From G051132615 sp051132615 (GTDB lineage Bacteria > Pseudomonadota > Gammaproteobacteria > Burkholderiales > Neisseriaceae): a stretch of DNA of 64,000 bases. Every line of letters begins with the position of its first letter. The first letter of the stretch is position 1. Below are positions 1 through 8,535 of the stretch, piece after piece. The position numbers and the translations under genes are program-made. The stretch lies in NCBI RefSeq assembly GCF_051132615.1, contig NZ_CP152375.1, positions 2,914,001 to 2,978,000 of the forward strand, written 5' to 3'. A model generated the notes under the pieces. The model had not been told where the DNA came from and did no database searches. It worked only from the letters and a program-made list of their open reading frames with translations.

Positions 1-924
1 TTGTATTCGCTGATTTTGAACGAAGATGGCACCATTTGGGGAGATGTATATGTTTTGTGTACGGATGAAGGTTATTACATCTTATCTGAAAATCTTTCTT
101 CTACAGACATTATTGAACACCTAAATAATATTTTAGAAAGTGCTCAGGATTTGGATATTCAGGAAAACCCTGAAATCAAATCTATGGATGCAGAACACTG
201 GGGCGCTATTATGCTGGAAGGGCCTTACTCTTGGGAAATACTGGCAGAAATTTACGGCTTTGACATCATCGGTTTACCATACCACGAATACATGAATACC
301 GATGATGATCTGATGGCTTTCCGCTGTGGTAAACATGGTGAATTTGCTTATTTGCTTATTGGTAAACAGGATACATTGGTTACTGTCTGGAAGCAGTTGC
401 TAGAAAAGGGCGAAAAGTTTAATTTAAAAACGGGTGGTCTAGATTATCAAAAAACCATTCGTGTTGAAAACCCATGCTGGGAAGCTTCTATTTATGAAAA
501 TTATTCTCGTAACCCAATTGAATTACAGATGCAATGGGCTGTTCAGTATGATAAAGACAACTTTGTAGGTAAATCTGTAGTAGAAGAGCTTTCATGTGTT
601 GGTGCCAAGCGCAAATTAGTCGGAATAACGCCTCTATCTGAGTGCATTGACCTCACTTCTGATGACAAAGTATTGGTAAAAGGTGAAGAGGTCGGAGTGA
701 TTGTTAAAGGTGTTTACTCTCTTGCGCGTCAATCTTTTATTGCACTTGCACTAATTGACAGCGAATATGCATATTCGGACATAGAAGGTTTTGATATTAA
801 AACCCAGCATGGTGTTGTTGCGGCCAAGACCCACAATGTCCCATTCCTCTATAACTTCAGTATGTTAGTCAACCCCACCGAACACAGTTATATCGACTCA
901 TCAAAACCAAAGAGTGCGCTGTAA
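1..924 (+). CDS. GcvT-like aminomethyltransferase-fold protein, 5' partial
   Basis: The reading frame is open from the first base, so the true start lies upstream and the N-terminal part of the folate-binding fold is missing. What remains (about 307 residues) resembles the middle and C-terminal parts of the glycine-cleavage T protein/YgfZ superfamily: a segment with RVENPCWEASIYEN followed by LQMQWAVQYDKDNFVGK, the usual GcvT 'xxxDFIGK' stretch, and then a C-terminal barrel-like segment. GcvT moves a one-carbon unit between an aminomethyl-lipoyl group and tetrahydrofolate. A stand-alone homologue in front of ketosynthase genes suggests a folate-dependent one-carbon or amine-handling step on an acyl-type substrate, but that is inference. 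A perfect 15-bp hairpin separates it from the next gene, 141 bases away on the same strand. Family assignment is moderately certain; the reaction is unknown. Confidence 0.6.
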   Translation: MYSLILNEDGTIWGDVYVLCTDEGYYILSENLSSTDIIEHLNNILESAQDLDIQENPEIKSMDAEHWGAIMLEGPYSWEILAEIYGFDIIGLPYHEYMNTDDDLMAFRCGKHGEFAYLLIGKQDTLVTVWKQLLEKGEKFNLKTGGLDYQKTIRVENPCWEASIYENYSRNPIELQMQWAVQYDKDNFVGKSVVEELSCVGAKRKLVGITPLSECIDLTSDDKVLVKGEEVGVIVKGVYSLARQSFIALALIDSEYAYSDIEGFDIKTQHGVVAAKTHNVPFLYNFSMLVNPTEHSYIDSSKPKSAL

Positions 925-964
925 TTATCATTGAGTGGAAAAGTTTACAAGACAGCAATAGTGA

Positions 965-1050
965 AATCTAAAAAGTTTCAAGAGTAACGAGAAACTTTTT
1001 AGATTGACACAACACCGTTGCATTAAATGCTTGGTGTCAAAAATAACGGT
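965..1050 (+). promoter_or_regulatory. Intercistronic hairpins ahead of the ketosynthase gene
   Basis: Bases 965-979 and 991-1005 form a perfect 15-bp inverted repeat (AATCTAAAAAGTTTC and its complement) with an 11-base loop. Just downstream TTGACAC (1004-1010) can pair with GTGTCAA (1034-1040), and ACCGTT (1014-1019) can pair with AACGGT (1045-1050). The second and third pairings cross each other, so they could be alternatives. No clean U-tract follows the first stem, so it may be a processing or partial-termination site rather than a full terminator. Confidence 0.5.
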
Positions 1051-1065
1051 TTTATGGATTAATTT

Positions 1066-3624
1066 ATGAAGACGAACAGGAAAAGAGTAGTAATAACAGG
1101 AATCGGGATATTATCGTCACTGGCCGATAATATTGAAGACTTCAGGCAAGCATTATTGAGTAAAAAATGCGGTGTGACTGATAGTGAGCGTTTTTCTAAA
1201 TGGTTTGAAAAAGCACGTGCTGCCGAAGTTTTACATGATATCGACTATACGGATATTCCGGAAGATATTGTCGCTTCATTGGAAAATGCAGCACTTTGGG
1301 CATATAAAGTCAGCAAAGATGCATTAACTCAGGCTAATCTGATTAACAACAAAGTCTGCCTTAACGAGACTGGATTGATTGTTGGCGTATCTTCTGCTGG
1401 AACAGAAGCATTTTTACCTCTGTTTGAACAGCGTATTCAAGATTTTTCATTGAAAAAAGCCATGTATTCTGGTGGCTTTGCATCTTGTTGCTCCAGTGTT
1501 TCTACATTGCTTGGCTTAAAAGGCGGCATGGAGTTGGTTGCTACAGCATGTACCGCAAGTCCAAATGCTATAGGCATGGCGTTTGACTATATTCAAAATG
1601 GTAAAAGTAAAACCATGTTGGCAGTAGGTACAGAACCTATTTATTTACCAACCTTTGCTGGTTTTTATGCTCTGAATGTCATGCATCCTGAATCCTGTAC
1701 CCCGTATTCTGGCCATTCAGGCATGTCTATTGGTGAAGGAGCAGGTGCAGTTGTACTAGAAGAGTATGAGCATGCATTAGCACGTGGTGCAACAATTTAT
1801 GGTGAAATTCTCTCTTATGCGACCTCCTGTGATGCTTATCACGAAACTGGGCCAGACCCGCGTGCCAGTGGTGCAGTACAAGTGATGGCAAAAGCCATGC
1901 AAAATGCAGGAGTTACACCAGATCAGATTGACTATGTAAACGTACATGGTACAGGTACTGAAGCCAATGACAGAATTGAAACACTGGCAATGAAAAAGGT
2001 GTTTCCAAATGTTGAAAACTTACCTGTTAGCTCTACCAAATCTTTTCTAGGGCATAACATTGGTGCGGCGGGTATTGTCGAATTAATTGCCTGTTTGGTG
2101 ACGTTGCCGCAAAAAAAACTGTTGCCAACGCTGAACTTTACTGTTGCAAGACCAAACTGTGATCTAGATTATGTACCAAACGAATTTAGAGAAAAAGAAG
2201 TCAATATTTTCATGAAAAACAATTATGCATTTGGCGGTAATAACTGTTGCATGATTGTGAGTACTAAACCTGGCTCTATCCCACAAACAAGCTATGATGC
2301 TAAGCGTGTTGCTATCTCTGGCCTTGGTGCTGTTTGTGCAATTGGTCACAGTATTAATGAAATCTTGGATTATATTTGGGCTAGCAATCAGTCGGTTGAG
2401 CTAAGTTCCGTTCAATTCTATGAAGATACCCTAGAAGAAGCTAAAGAACTGCTGGATGTGTTAACAAAAACACATCAATTTGAAGAACTGCTGGGTACTG
2501 ATTACACCATCAGTGATAAAACATTGCCTGAAGACGAAGTAAATTTCAAAACATTTCAGGTAAAAAATCTAGAACCACGTAAACACTTGCGTCGTTTTGA
2601 CCCTCGTAAAGCGACACGTGGCGGGACATTTGCATTGATTGCCCTAGCTGAAACATTAAACAGTGCTAAGCGTAAGATCAAAAGAGATGGTGATGAACTT
2701 GGTCTTGTGATGGGCATGTCTCGCGGCCCGCAAGAGACAACTTACAAATATCTCCAAAGTTTAAAACCAGACCCTAGAAAAGTACGCACCTCTGAGTTTC
2801 CTGGTTCTTTGATGAATTCGATTGCTACATTTTGTGGTATTTCTGAAGGCATCAAGGGCTATACTACTACGCTGGCGACAGGCGAAAATGCGGCGATGGG
2901 GGCATTAACCTATGGCTATGAAATTGTTCGTCAGCAGTTACAGCCTCAAGTGCTTGTGGGGGGGGCTGATGAGTATTTCCCTTCTATGTCGCTGTATATG
3001 GATGCTGTTACACAGAAAATCCATATGACTTCCGATGCACGTGAATATCAGATCTACGGTAAAGAACCGAAGGGGTTCGTGCCAGGAGAGGGGTCGTGCA
3101 TGTTGCTGTTAGAAGATCTTGATGCGGCAAAGGCGCGTAATGTTGACATTCAGGCAGAAATTGTTGGTTATGGTAAATCCAATAATAATAGCTACTTTGA
3201 CGCAAAAAAACTAGATGAAAAAGCAGCCGCTATGGCTTTGTCCATTGAGAGAGCATTTGCTGATGCTGGCATTACAGCCAAACAGATCGATCTTGTTTGC
3301 GGTACCAGTAACGGTGCAAAACAGAGCGCCCAAATCGAAATTGACGCAATCTACCAGACCTTTGAGCAGGAAAACCCCCAAGTGCCCGTGGTTAACTATA
3401 ACGCTTACTTTGGCTTTGTTGAATCTTCTGCTGGTTTAATGAATCTAGCTGTACTCGTCGATTGCATTAAGAAACAGGCTATTCCTGCTATTCCATATAC
3501 ACAAGAATTTATTGATGAGCGCATTAACTTTGTTAGAGCACCGATGAAGAAGACCATTAAACATGTGTTATTGGTTGGGGCGACTGAAGGTGGTAATTAC
3601 TATGCATTCATTATAAAGGAATAA
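1066..3624 (+). CDS. Fused ketosynthase / chain-length-factor-like protein
   Basis: Two thiolase-fold ketosynthase domains lie in one 852-residue chain. Domain 1 (residues about 6-400) has the full KS triad: Cys162 in TACTAS, His294 in VHGTGTEAND, and Lys325/His330 in STKSFLGHNIGAAG. It should condense acyl and malonyl units. Domain 2 (about 413-852) keeps the fold but not the chemistry. The Cys position reads TGENAAMGAL, giving Glu607, the HGTGT histidine is Cys745 in CGTSNG, and the GHxxGAAG histidine is lost in FGFVESSAG. In type II PKS the chain-length factor replaces this Cys with Gln, and PfaC-type PUFA synthases fuse KS and CLF, so a KS-CLF pair is the natural reading. The end lies 4 bases before the next gene. 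The ATG is weakly preceded by GGATT. Product class and chain length cannot be read from sequence. Confidence 0.85.
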   Translation: MKTNRKRVVITGIGILSSLADNIEDFRQALLSKKCGVTDSERFSKWFEKARAAEVLHDIDYTDIPEDIVASLENAALWAYKVSKDALTQANLINNKVCLNETGLIVGVSSAGTEAFLPLFEQRIQDFSLKKAMYSGGFASCCSSVSTLLGLKGGMELVATACTASPNAIGMAFDYIQNGKSKTMLAVGTEPIYLPTFAGFYALNVMHPESCTPYSGHSGMSIGEGAGAVVLEEYEHALARGATIYGEILSYATSCDAYHETGPDPRASGAVQVMAKAMQNAGVTPDQIDYVNVHGTGTEANDRIETLAMKKVFPNVENLPVSSTKSFLGHNIGAAGIVELIACLVTLPQKKLLPTLNFTVARPNCDLDYVPNEFREKEVNIFMKNNYAFGGNNCCMIVSTKPGSIPQTSYDAKRVAISGLGAVCAIGHSINEILDYIWASNQSVELSSVQFYEDTLEEAKELLDVLTKTHQFEELLGTDYTISDKTLPEDEVNFKTFQVKNLEPRKHLRRFDPRKATRGGTFALIALAETLNSAKRKIKRDGDELGLVMGMSRGPQETTYKYLQSLKPDPRKVRTSEFPGSLMNSIATFCGISEGIKGYTTTLATGENAAMGALTYGYEIVRQQLQPQVLVGGADEYFPSMSLYMDAVTQKIHMTSDAREYQIYGKEPKGFVPGEGSCMLLLEDLDAAKARNVDIQAEIVGYGKSNNNSYFDAKKLDEKAAAMALSIERAFADAGITAKQIDLVCGTSNGAKQSAQIEIDAIYQTFEQENPQVPVVNYNAYFGFVESSAGLMNLAVLVDCIKKQAIPAIPYTQEFIDERINFVRAPMKKTIKHVLLVGATEGGNYYAFIIKE

Positions 3625-3628
3625 TACT

Positions 3629-4849
3629 TTGAATAACGCAGCTATTATTTCTGGTCACAGTGTGTGCTTGGCATTTGCAAAAGACAGTAATGTGTTAATT
3701 GATAACCTTAAGCAGGGCAAACATGTCAATAAAACATATTGGTTTGCTTCTGATGAAGCAGCCATTGAATGCGGGTTAAAAAGTAATAAATGTGCAGCCA
3801 AACTCGTGCATGAAAATAATAGCGATTTTAACTTAGTGTGCGAGCTGATTGATAATGCTTTAGAAAAAGCAATGTTGAATAAACATTGCTTATCGGGTGA
3901 AAACGTCAGAGTGTATTTAACTGGATTAGGACCAAGGGTGGATGTGATCGATTATGCAGCGTTCTATGATCATAACGATGTCGAAGATGTCACGCTCACT
4001 AAATCTGTTCAGAATTTACATGTTTCTAAGATGTCTCAGGACAAGCTGGCATATAACATTGCCAATAAGTATCGTTTGAAATATATGCCACCCAATATGC
4101 ATTGTACCAGTAACTCATCTCTTAGTGCAGTGCATCTTGGTATTCAAGCGATAGAGCATGGTGACATCGACTTAGTTGTGGTTGTCAATTGTTCGCGTAT
4201 CAAAACACAGGACATCTATTTTCTGGAAAGCCAGTCAATGCTGGACAGTAAAGTAGTACAACCCTTTGGTGAAGAAAGCAAAGGCGTATTATTCGCCGAA
4301 GGGTTTTGTGTCATGGTGCTGGAGAGTGCTAATCATCGAAATGCTAGGCAGGTATCAGGTGGTATCAAGTTGACATCAACTTATGCACAAATCAGTGCAA
4401 GTAGAAGTAACGATGCCGCTCAGCTTGCGACCAATTTATTGAAAGTAATGAATAAAGCCATTAATGAAGCAAATGTTTCCTGTGACGACTTATGCGCCAT
4501 TATTCCCCACGCCAATGGTTCAGAAACCAGCGATAAGGCAGAAGCGCAGGCCATTGTCTCTCTACTAGGTGAGAAGTCTGTTCCTGTTTTGGCATATAAA
4601 GGTCAAATTGGTTATACACCAACAGGTTCTGGCATCGTTGATTTAATTATTGGGCATCATTCTTTGGTTTATGGTGAGTTGCTTTCTCCGATAGGCTCTG
4701 GAGCGATAAGAGAAAACATTGTTCAGCATATGTTACTGAATAAAGGGATCGTTAAGCACGATAAGAAACACCTTTTAAAAGTTGGCTTAGGTGTTGATGG
4801 TTCTATTATCGGTGTCGTCATGTCTGATGATCATAATACCAAGAACTAA
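3629..4849 (+). CDS. Ketosynthase-fold protein lacking catalytic Cys
   Basis: A 406-residue ketosynthase-like protein starting at TTG, with AAGGA about 10 bases upstream inside the end of the preceding gene. The nucleophile-elbow region reads HCTSNSSLSAVHLG. Aligning it on the SLSAV helix puts Ser161 where the catalytic Cys belongs, with a Cys only two residues earlier. His294 is kept (IPHANGSETSD, in place of HGTGT), as is Lys324, but the last catalytic histidine is Tyr329 in KGQIGYTPTGSG. The protein is therefore unlikely to condense chains as KSalpha does. It could act as a decarboxylase/priming subunit, a chain-length factor or a scaffold, or have an esterase- or acyltransferase-like role through Ser161. 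It sits between the KS-CLF gene and another degenerate KS gene, which suggests a multi-subunit complex. Confidence 0.75.
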   Translation: MNNAAIISGHSVCLAFAKDSNVLIDNLKQGKHVNKTYWFASDEAAIECGLKSNKCAAKLVHENNSDFNLVCELIDNALEKAMLNKHCLSGENVRVYLTGLGPRVDVIDYAAFYDHNDVEDVTLTKSVQNLHVSKMSQDKLAYNIANKYRLKYMPPNMHCTSNSSLSAVHLGIQAIEHGDIDLVVVVNCSRIKTQDIYFLESQSMLDSKVVQPFGEESKGVLFAEGFCVMVLESANHRNARQVSGGIKLTSTYAQISASRSNDAAQLATNLLKVMNKAINEANVSCDDLCAIIPHANGSETSDKAEAQAIVSLLGEKSVPVLAYKGQIGYTPTGSGIVDLIIGHHSLVYGELLSPIGSGAIRENIVQHMLLNKGIVKHDKKHLLKVGLGVDGSIIGVVMSDDHNTKN

Positions 4850-4855
4850 ATTGAT

Positions 4856-5848
4856 ATGGAAAACATCATGTATTTATCTTCATTTTCCATTACTGAACCA
4901 GAGGAGAGTGTTTATTTATATTACCCTTGCTGGCTCAACGTATGGGAATCACACATGTATAACAAATCACTAAAATCAACAAATGCGCACGGCTGGGGAT
5001 TTAAGCGATTTGGTACCACAAAAGATACCTATGCTAGAGAAATGATCCGAACACCCCTTTATAAAAAATATATTGATGCGATGGAGCAAGTGTGTGATAC
5101 AGCATTGCATCAGCTAAGTGCCAAAGAACGTATGCTTCTGATGAAATCACGTACGGCATTCATCTATGCTGACTCTTGGGGTGAATCAGGACCATTTGAA
5201 GATATTTCCAGTGCACTGCACACAGCGATGATCGATACATTGCCTAAAAATCTAGTGAAGAAATTTTCTGTAAATGATTTTACTTGCAAAATTAGGGGTG
5301 AAAAACAGTCATTGGTACAAGCCATGAGAGTGGCTCAAGATTATCTAAACTGGGGTATTTTTGATTTTGTGGTGATCTGTGCTGCTTATCGTGCTGTGCC
5401 AGTACTGGTTTTTTCTGAAGAAGATATTGCGGTGAGCAAAAAAGAAAAACGCACAGTAAAAGAGATCAAAATGAACCTATCTGTTGAACGTGTCGGCTGC
5501 TTTATTTTTAGCAAGCGAGAAAGTAGCCTTAAAGTTGATTGCAAAAATTATGTTATGCCAACCAATAATGAAAGCTTACGTACTGATTTGTTAGAAAAAG
5601 ATTCTGATATCAATTTCATAGCTTTTGCAGGATTAAGAAAAAGTGATCCCATACAAACGCTGCTTAATAAAAAAAATGTGTCTGGGGTTCATGCCATTAG
5701 TCTTGTTGACATGTATGGTGGCAGCGGTTGTCTTTCTCCTGCGCTTGGCTGGATATATCTGGAACAGAACGATATCTCTCAGAGGAAAATGAGAACCGTC
5801 GTGCCAGATAACTTTGGCGGTTATAACTACTTTGATACTTGGTCTTAG
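4856..5848 (+). CDS. Highly divergent ketosynthase-like protein
   Basis: A 330-residue protein that appears to be a shortened, strongly diverged ketosynthase fold. A stretch around residues 143-175 (GEKQSLVQAMRVAQDYLNWG followed by FDFVVICAAYRA) matches the nucleophile helix and following strand of a KS but has no Cys/His/His triad. Near the end GGSGCLSPALGW and FGGYNYFDTW recall the GAAG and FGGNN segments. Two starts compete: ATG at 4856 and ATG at 4868, and the latter has GGAAAA at suitable spacing. The gene follows the previous one by 6 bases and precedes the ABC ATPase by 21, so it is in the same operon. I infer a structural or regulatory partner of the KS proteins. I do not recognise a named family, so this call is weaker than for the two upstream genes. 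Confidence 0.5.
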   Translation: MENIMYLSSFSITEPEESVYLYYPCWLNVWESHMYNKSLKSTNAHGWGFKRFGTTKDTYAREMIRTPLYKKYIDAMEQVCDTALHQLSAKERMLLMKSRTAFIYADSWGESGPFEDISSALHTAMIDTLPKNLVKKFSVNDFTCKIRGEKQSLVQAMRVAQDYLNWGIFDFVVICAAYRAVPVLVFSEEDIAVSKKEKRTVKEIKMNLSVERVGCFIFSKRESSLKVDCKNYVMPTNNESLRTDLLEKDSDINFIAFAGLRKSDPIQTLLNKKNVSGVHAISLVDMYGGSGCLSPALGWIYLEQNDISQRKMRTVVPDNFGGYNYFDTWS

Positions 5849-5869
5849 TTTAAATCAGCGGAAAAAATT

Positions 5870-6577
5870 ATGGTAAACAATATTAAAGAATTGCCAGCAA
5901 TACTTTTGATTGATATTCATAAAAGTTATGGCGTCAATGAAAGTAAAGTTGATGCGCTTAAAAATATTAATCTTGAGATTGCAAAGGGGGAGTTTCTAGC
6001 GCTTTGTGGCCCATCTGGAAGTGGAAAAAGTACGCTACTGAATATCTTATCTGGTATTGATAAACCCTCAGCGGGTTCTACCATTTTTCTGGATAAGGCA
6101 CTTAATGATTTAAATGAGAACCAGCTTTCCTTTATCCGAAGTAAGCACTTGGGTTTTATCTTTCAATTTTTTAACCTAATTCCTGTGCTTAGCGCGTTTG
6201 ATAATGTCTACTACCCACTTATTTTAAATGGGAATTATAACAAAAAGGAAGCGAAAGAACGATCCTTGTATTATCTGGATAGTGTAGGAATCAGCCATCT
6301 GGGCAACCGTAAACCGGGGCAGTTATCAGGTGGTCAGCAGCAGCGTGTGGCTATTGCCAGAGCGTTGGCACATAACCCAGAGGTAGTGGTGGCTGATGAA
6401 CCCACTGGTAACTTGGACCTTGCTACGGGAGAAGCCTTTTTGGATCTATTAATGAAAATTAACGAAGAAACCAAAACCACATTTATTGTTTCAACGCACT
6501 CAACTCAACTTAAGGATAGAGCCAAGCGTGTTATAGAAATCAAGGATGGAGAATTAGTTTATGATTCAGCTCAATAA
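5870..6577 (+). CDS. ABC transporter ATPase (LolD/MacB type), module A
   Basis: A 235-residue ATPase with Walker A GPSGSGKST, the Q-loop region FIFQFFNLIPVLSAFDNV typical of LolD/MacB ATPases, signature LSGGQQQRVAIARAL, Walker B VVVADEPTGNLD and a late H-loop (STHS). Its partner is the FtsX/MacB-type permease two genes downstream. Such pairs extract lipids, lipoproteins or small molecules from the periplasmic leaflet of the inner membrane rather than carrying cytoplasmic solutes through a channel. A homologous ATPase with the same neighbours occurs at 23708-24442. The next gene overlaps this one by 17 bases, so the two are translationally coupled. Confidence 0.9.
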   Translation: MVNNIKELPAILLIDIHKSYGVNESKVDALKNINLEIAKGEFLALCGPSGSGKSTLLNILSGIDKPSAGSTIFLDKALNDLNENQLSFIRSKHLGFIFQFFNLIPVLSAFDNVYYPLILNGNYNKKEAKERSLYYLDSVGISHLGNRKPGQLSGGQQQRVAIARALAHNPEVVVADEPTGNLDLATGEAFLDLLMKINEETKTTFIVSTHSTQLKDRAKRVIEIKDGELVYDSAQ

Positions 6578-7211
6578 GGTTTTTGTGTTTTTTATATCTT
6601 TGTTCCTTTTTACGCATGTTCATGCACAGGTTGCAAATGTACCCGTTGTTCAAACAGTAATACAAAAAGGTTTTCCTGTTCAGCCTGATGAATTGTTAAA
6701 AACCACTCATGCATTGTTCAGTGAATATAAAAGCCAAAAAAACGTCTCTTCACTGATTTTTTATTCTTATGGCATGTTACGACTGGCAAATCATTTTAAA
6801 GCGCTAAACGATTATGTTAATGCTTCTGAATACGCTAAGCTAGGTTTCTTTTACTTGGATGAAGCCGTAGACACTCATGAAAATGATATGCGTGTTCGCT
6901 ATTTAAGAGCGCGTGTCGATGCTTATTTACCAGCAGACCTAGGGCGTTGTGTTGTGACTTTATACGATACGGATATTCTGTTAAAAGAAAAAAAGCAGTT
7001 TGATCATGATGTTTTGGCACAGATTCAGTATATGCGTTACCGCGCTCTTTTGAGCTGTAAAGAAAACAAAAAGGCCGATGTACTTTTGGCGCAAATGAAA
7101 AAAGCAAGCCCAAGCCAGATCAAGTTATTGTCTTTAGGTGTTGAGAGTACGCCTGAGTGGGATGTTAATGAAATTACACAGGTTGTCATGCCTCTGGTGA
7201 AAGGTGAATAA
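6561..7211 (+). CDS. Exported helical protein of unknown function
   Basis: A 216-residue protein with a clear signal peptide (about residues 1-22: hydrophobic core VFVFFISLFLFTHV, then HAQ before the likely cleavage point). The mature part is helical, with spaced patterns such as YASEYAKLGFFYLDEAVD and LAQIQYMRYRALLSC that resemble TPR-like helical hairpins, though no repeat is convincing. The start overlaps the ATPase gene and the stop abuts the permease gene. It is probably a periplasmic accessory of the transporter. The second module in this window has no counterpart, so it may be specific to the product made by this operon. Function unknown. Confidence 0.6.
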   Translation: MIQLNKVFVFFISLFLFTHVHAQVANVPVVQTVIQKGFPVQPDELLKTTHALFSEYKSQKNVSSLIFYSYGMLRLANHFKALNDYVNASEYAKLGFFYLDEAVDTHENDMRVRYLRARVDAYLPADLGRCVVTLYDTDILLKEKKQFDHDVLAQIQYMRYRALLSCKENKKADVLLAQMKKASPSQIKLLSLGVESTPEWDVNEITQVVMPLVKGE

Positions 7212-8525
7212 ATGTTTAATGGACTGATTTTAACAAGCTTTGCTGTTTTACTGATTTTAGGCTTTGTACTTTATTGTGTTATTTTTAAAACTCAGGATGC
7301 TAAATTTGCATTTTTGAATTTATTCAGACACAAAAGGCGTTCGTTTTCCACGATTGTTGCCATTATTATTGGTGGTGTTTCAATATTTCTGTATGGTGGA
7401 TTTATTGACTACTCCTTTTGGATATTAAAAGAACAGACAGTCAGAACCAACATTGGTCACATACAAATTTATGATCAATCATACTTTGAAACCTCGAATA
7501 AAAATAAAAGCATTATTGAAAATTACGACACATTAAAGGCAGATATTCTCAATGATAGCCAGTTATCTGGATATATTTCGACAATTTCTGGACAACTGGA
7601 ATTTACAGGCGTTGTTTCACAGTATGAAAGTGAAACATCTAGCTATTTTTCTGCTTTAGGCGTTGAACCGTTACCGGCACTGAAACTTGGTTCTTTTGAT
7701 AAGCTGGTTTCAGGTAGTGACCTATCACGTATTAAACAGGATGAAATTACGCTGGGTAGTGGCTTAGCAAAAACATTGAATGCTCGTTATTCTGACTGGT
7801 TGGATGTATTGGTTGTCAATACTCATGGTGGGCAGGGCGCACAGTCGTTTAAACTGCGCGGTATTTTTGAGTCTGGCATCAAAGATTACGACGATGTCGC
7901 CATGAAAATCCCGCTACAAACCGCACAGAGTATGATGGATACCAATGGCGTGAGCAAGTTTGTGATTCTACTCAAAAACGATGCTGAACTAGATGTTTTT
8001 AGCACAAAGTTGGAAACATTTATCTCGAATAAACAGCTACCGCTGATTGTCAAAAACTGGAAAGAGTTGTCGTTGTTTTACCAGCAAGTAGAAGGACTAC
8101 TGTCAGGGATCTATTTCTTTATTAAAGTGATTGTGGTTTTGATTGTGATTTTTATGATCAGTAACTCAATGACCATGAATATTGTGGAGAGAACCCGCGA
8201 GATCACTACTTTACGGGCAATCGGCCTCAAACCTGCTCATATCACCAAACTGTTTGTGTTAGAAGGAATATTTATTGGTGCAATTGGTGCAATTGGGAGT
8301 TTGGCCATTGGTTTTGCTATTGCAGGCTTAATTAACCTCAATGGCATCGCGATGCCACCTTCTCCTGGTCAAACACAAGGTTATACTGCTTTTATTAGAA
8401 CAGACAATTTTGATCTGATTTGGATAACGTTTGTATTGCCCATACTAACGTCCTCATTGGCTTCCATTTTACCGGCAATTCGTGCATCTAAGCTGAACAT
8501 ATCTGATGCTTTTAAATTTGTATAG
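7212..8525 (+). CDS. FtsX/MacB-type ABC permease, module A
   Basis: A 437-residue permease with the LolC/LolE/MacB layout. It has an N-terminal membrane segment (an extra one at residues 5-27, then about 43-65), a large periplasmic domain (about 70-290), and three C-terminal membrane segments (about 300-325, 345-375, 400-425). The FtsX-domain motif MTMNIVERTREITTLRAIGL, which contacts the ATPase, lies after the third-last segment. In this family the ATPase drives conformational change of the periplasmic domain to move lipidated or hydrophobic cargo toward a periplasmic carrier. The LolA-like gene just downstream fits that job. The homologous permease of module B is at 22320-23711. Confidence 0.88.
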   Translation: MFNGLILTSFAVLLILGFVLYCVIFKTQDAKFAFLNLFRHKRRSFSTIVAIIIGGVSIFLYGGFIDYSFWILKEQTVRTNIGHIQIYDQSYFETSNKNKSIIENYDTLKADILNDSQLSGYISTISGQLEFTGVVSQYESETSSYFSALGVEPLPALKLGSFDKLVSGSDLSRIKQDEITLGSGLAKTLNARYSDWLDVLVVNTHGGQGAQSFKLRGIFESGIKDYDDVAMKIPLQTAQSMMDTNGVSKFVILLKNDAELDVFSTKLETFISNKQLPLIVKNWKELSLFYQQVEGLLSGIYFFIKVIVVLIVIFMISNSMTMNIVERTREITTLRAIGLKPAHITKLFVLEGIFIGAIGAIGSLAIGFAIAGLINLNGIAMPPSPGQTQGYTAFIRTDNFDLIWITFVLPILTSSLASILPAIRASKLNISDAFKFV

Positions 8526-8535
8526 GAAGATTACC

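Noticed and set aside
1004..1033. A sigma-70 promoter for the KS gene from TTGACA at 1004
   Set aside because: No acceptable -10 hexamer lies at 16-18 bases; the nearest AT-rich word (TTAAAT) is only 13 bases away, and the TTGACA is part of a stem.
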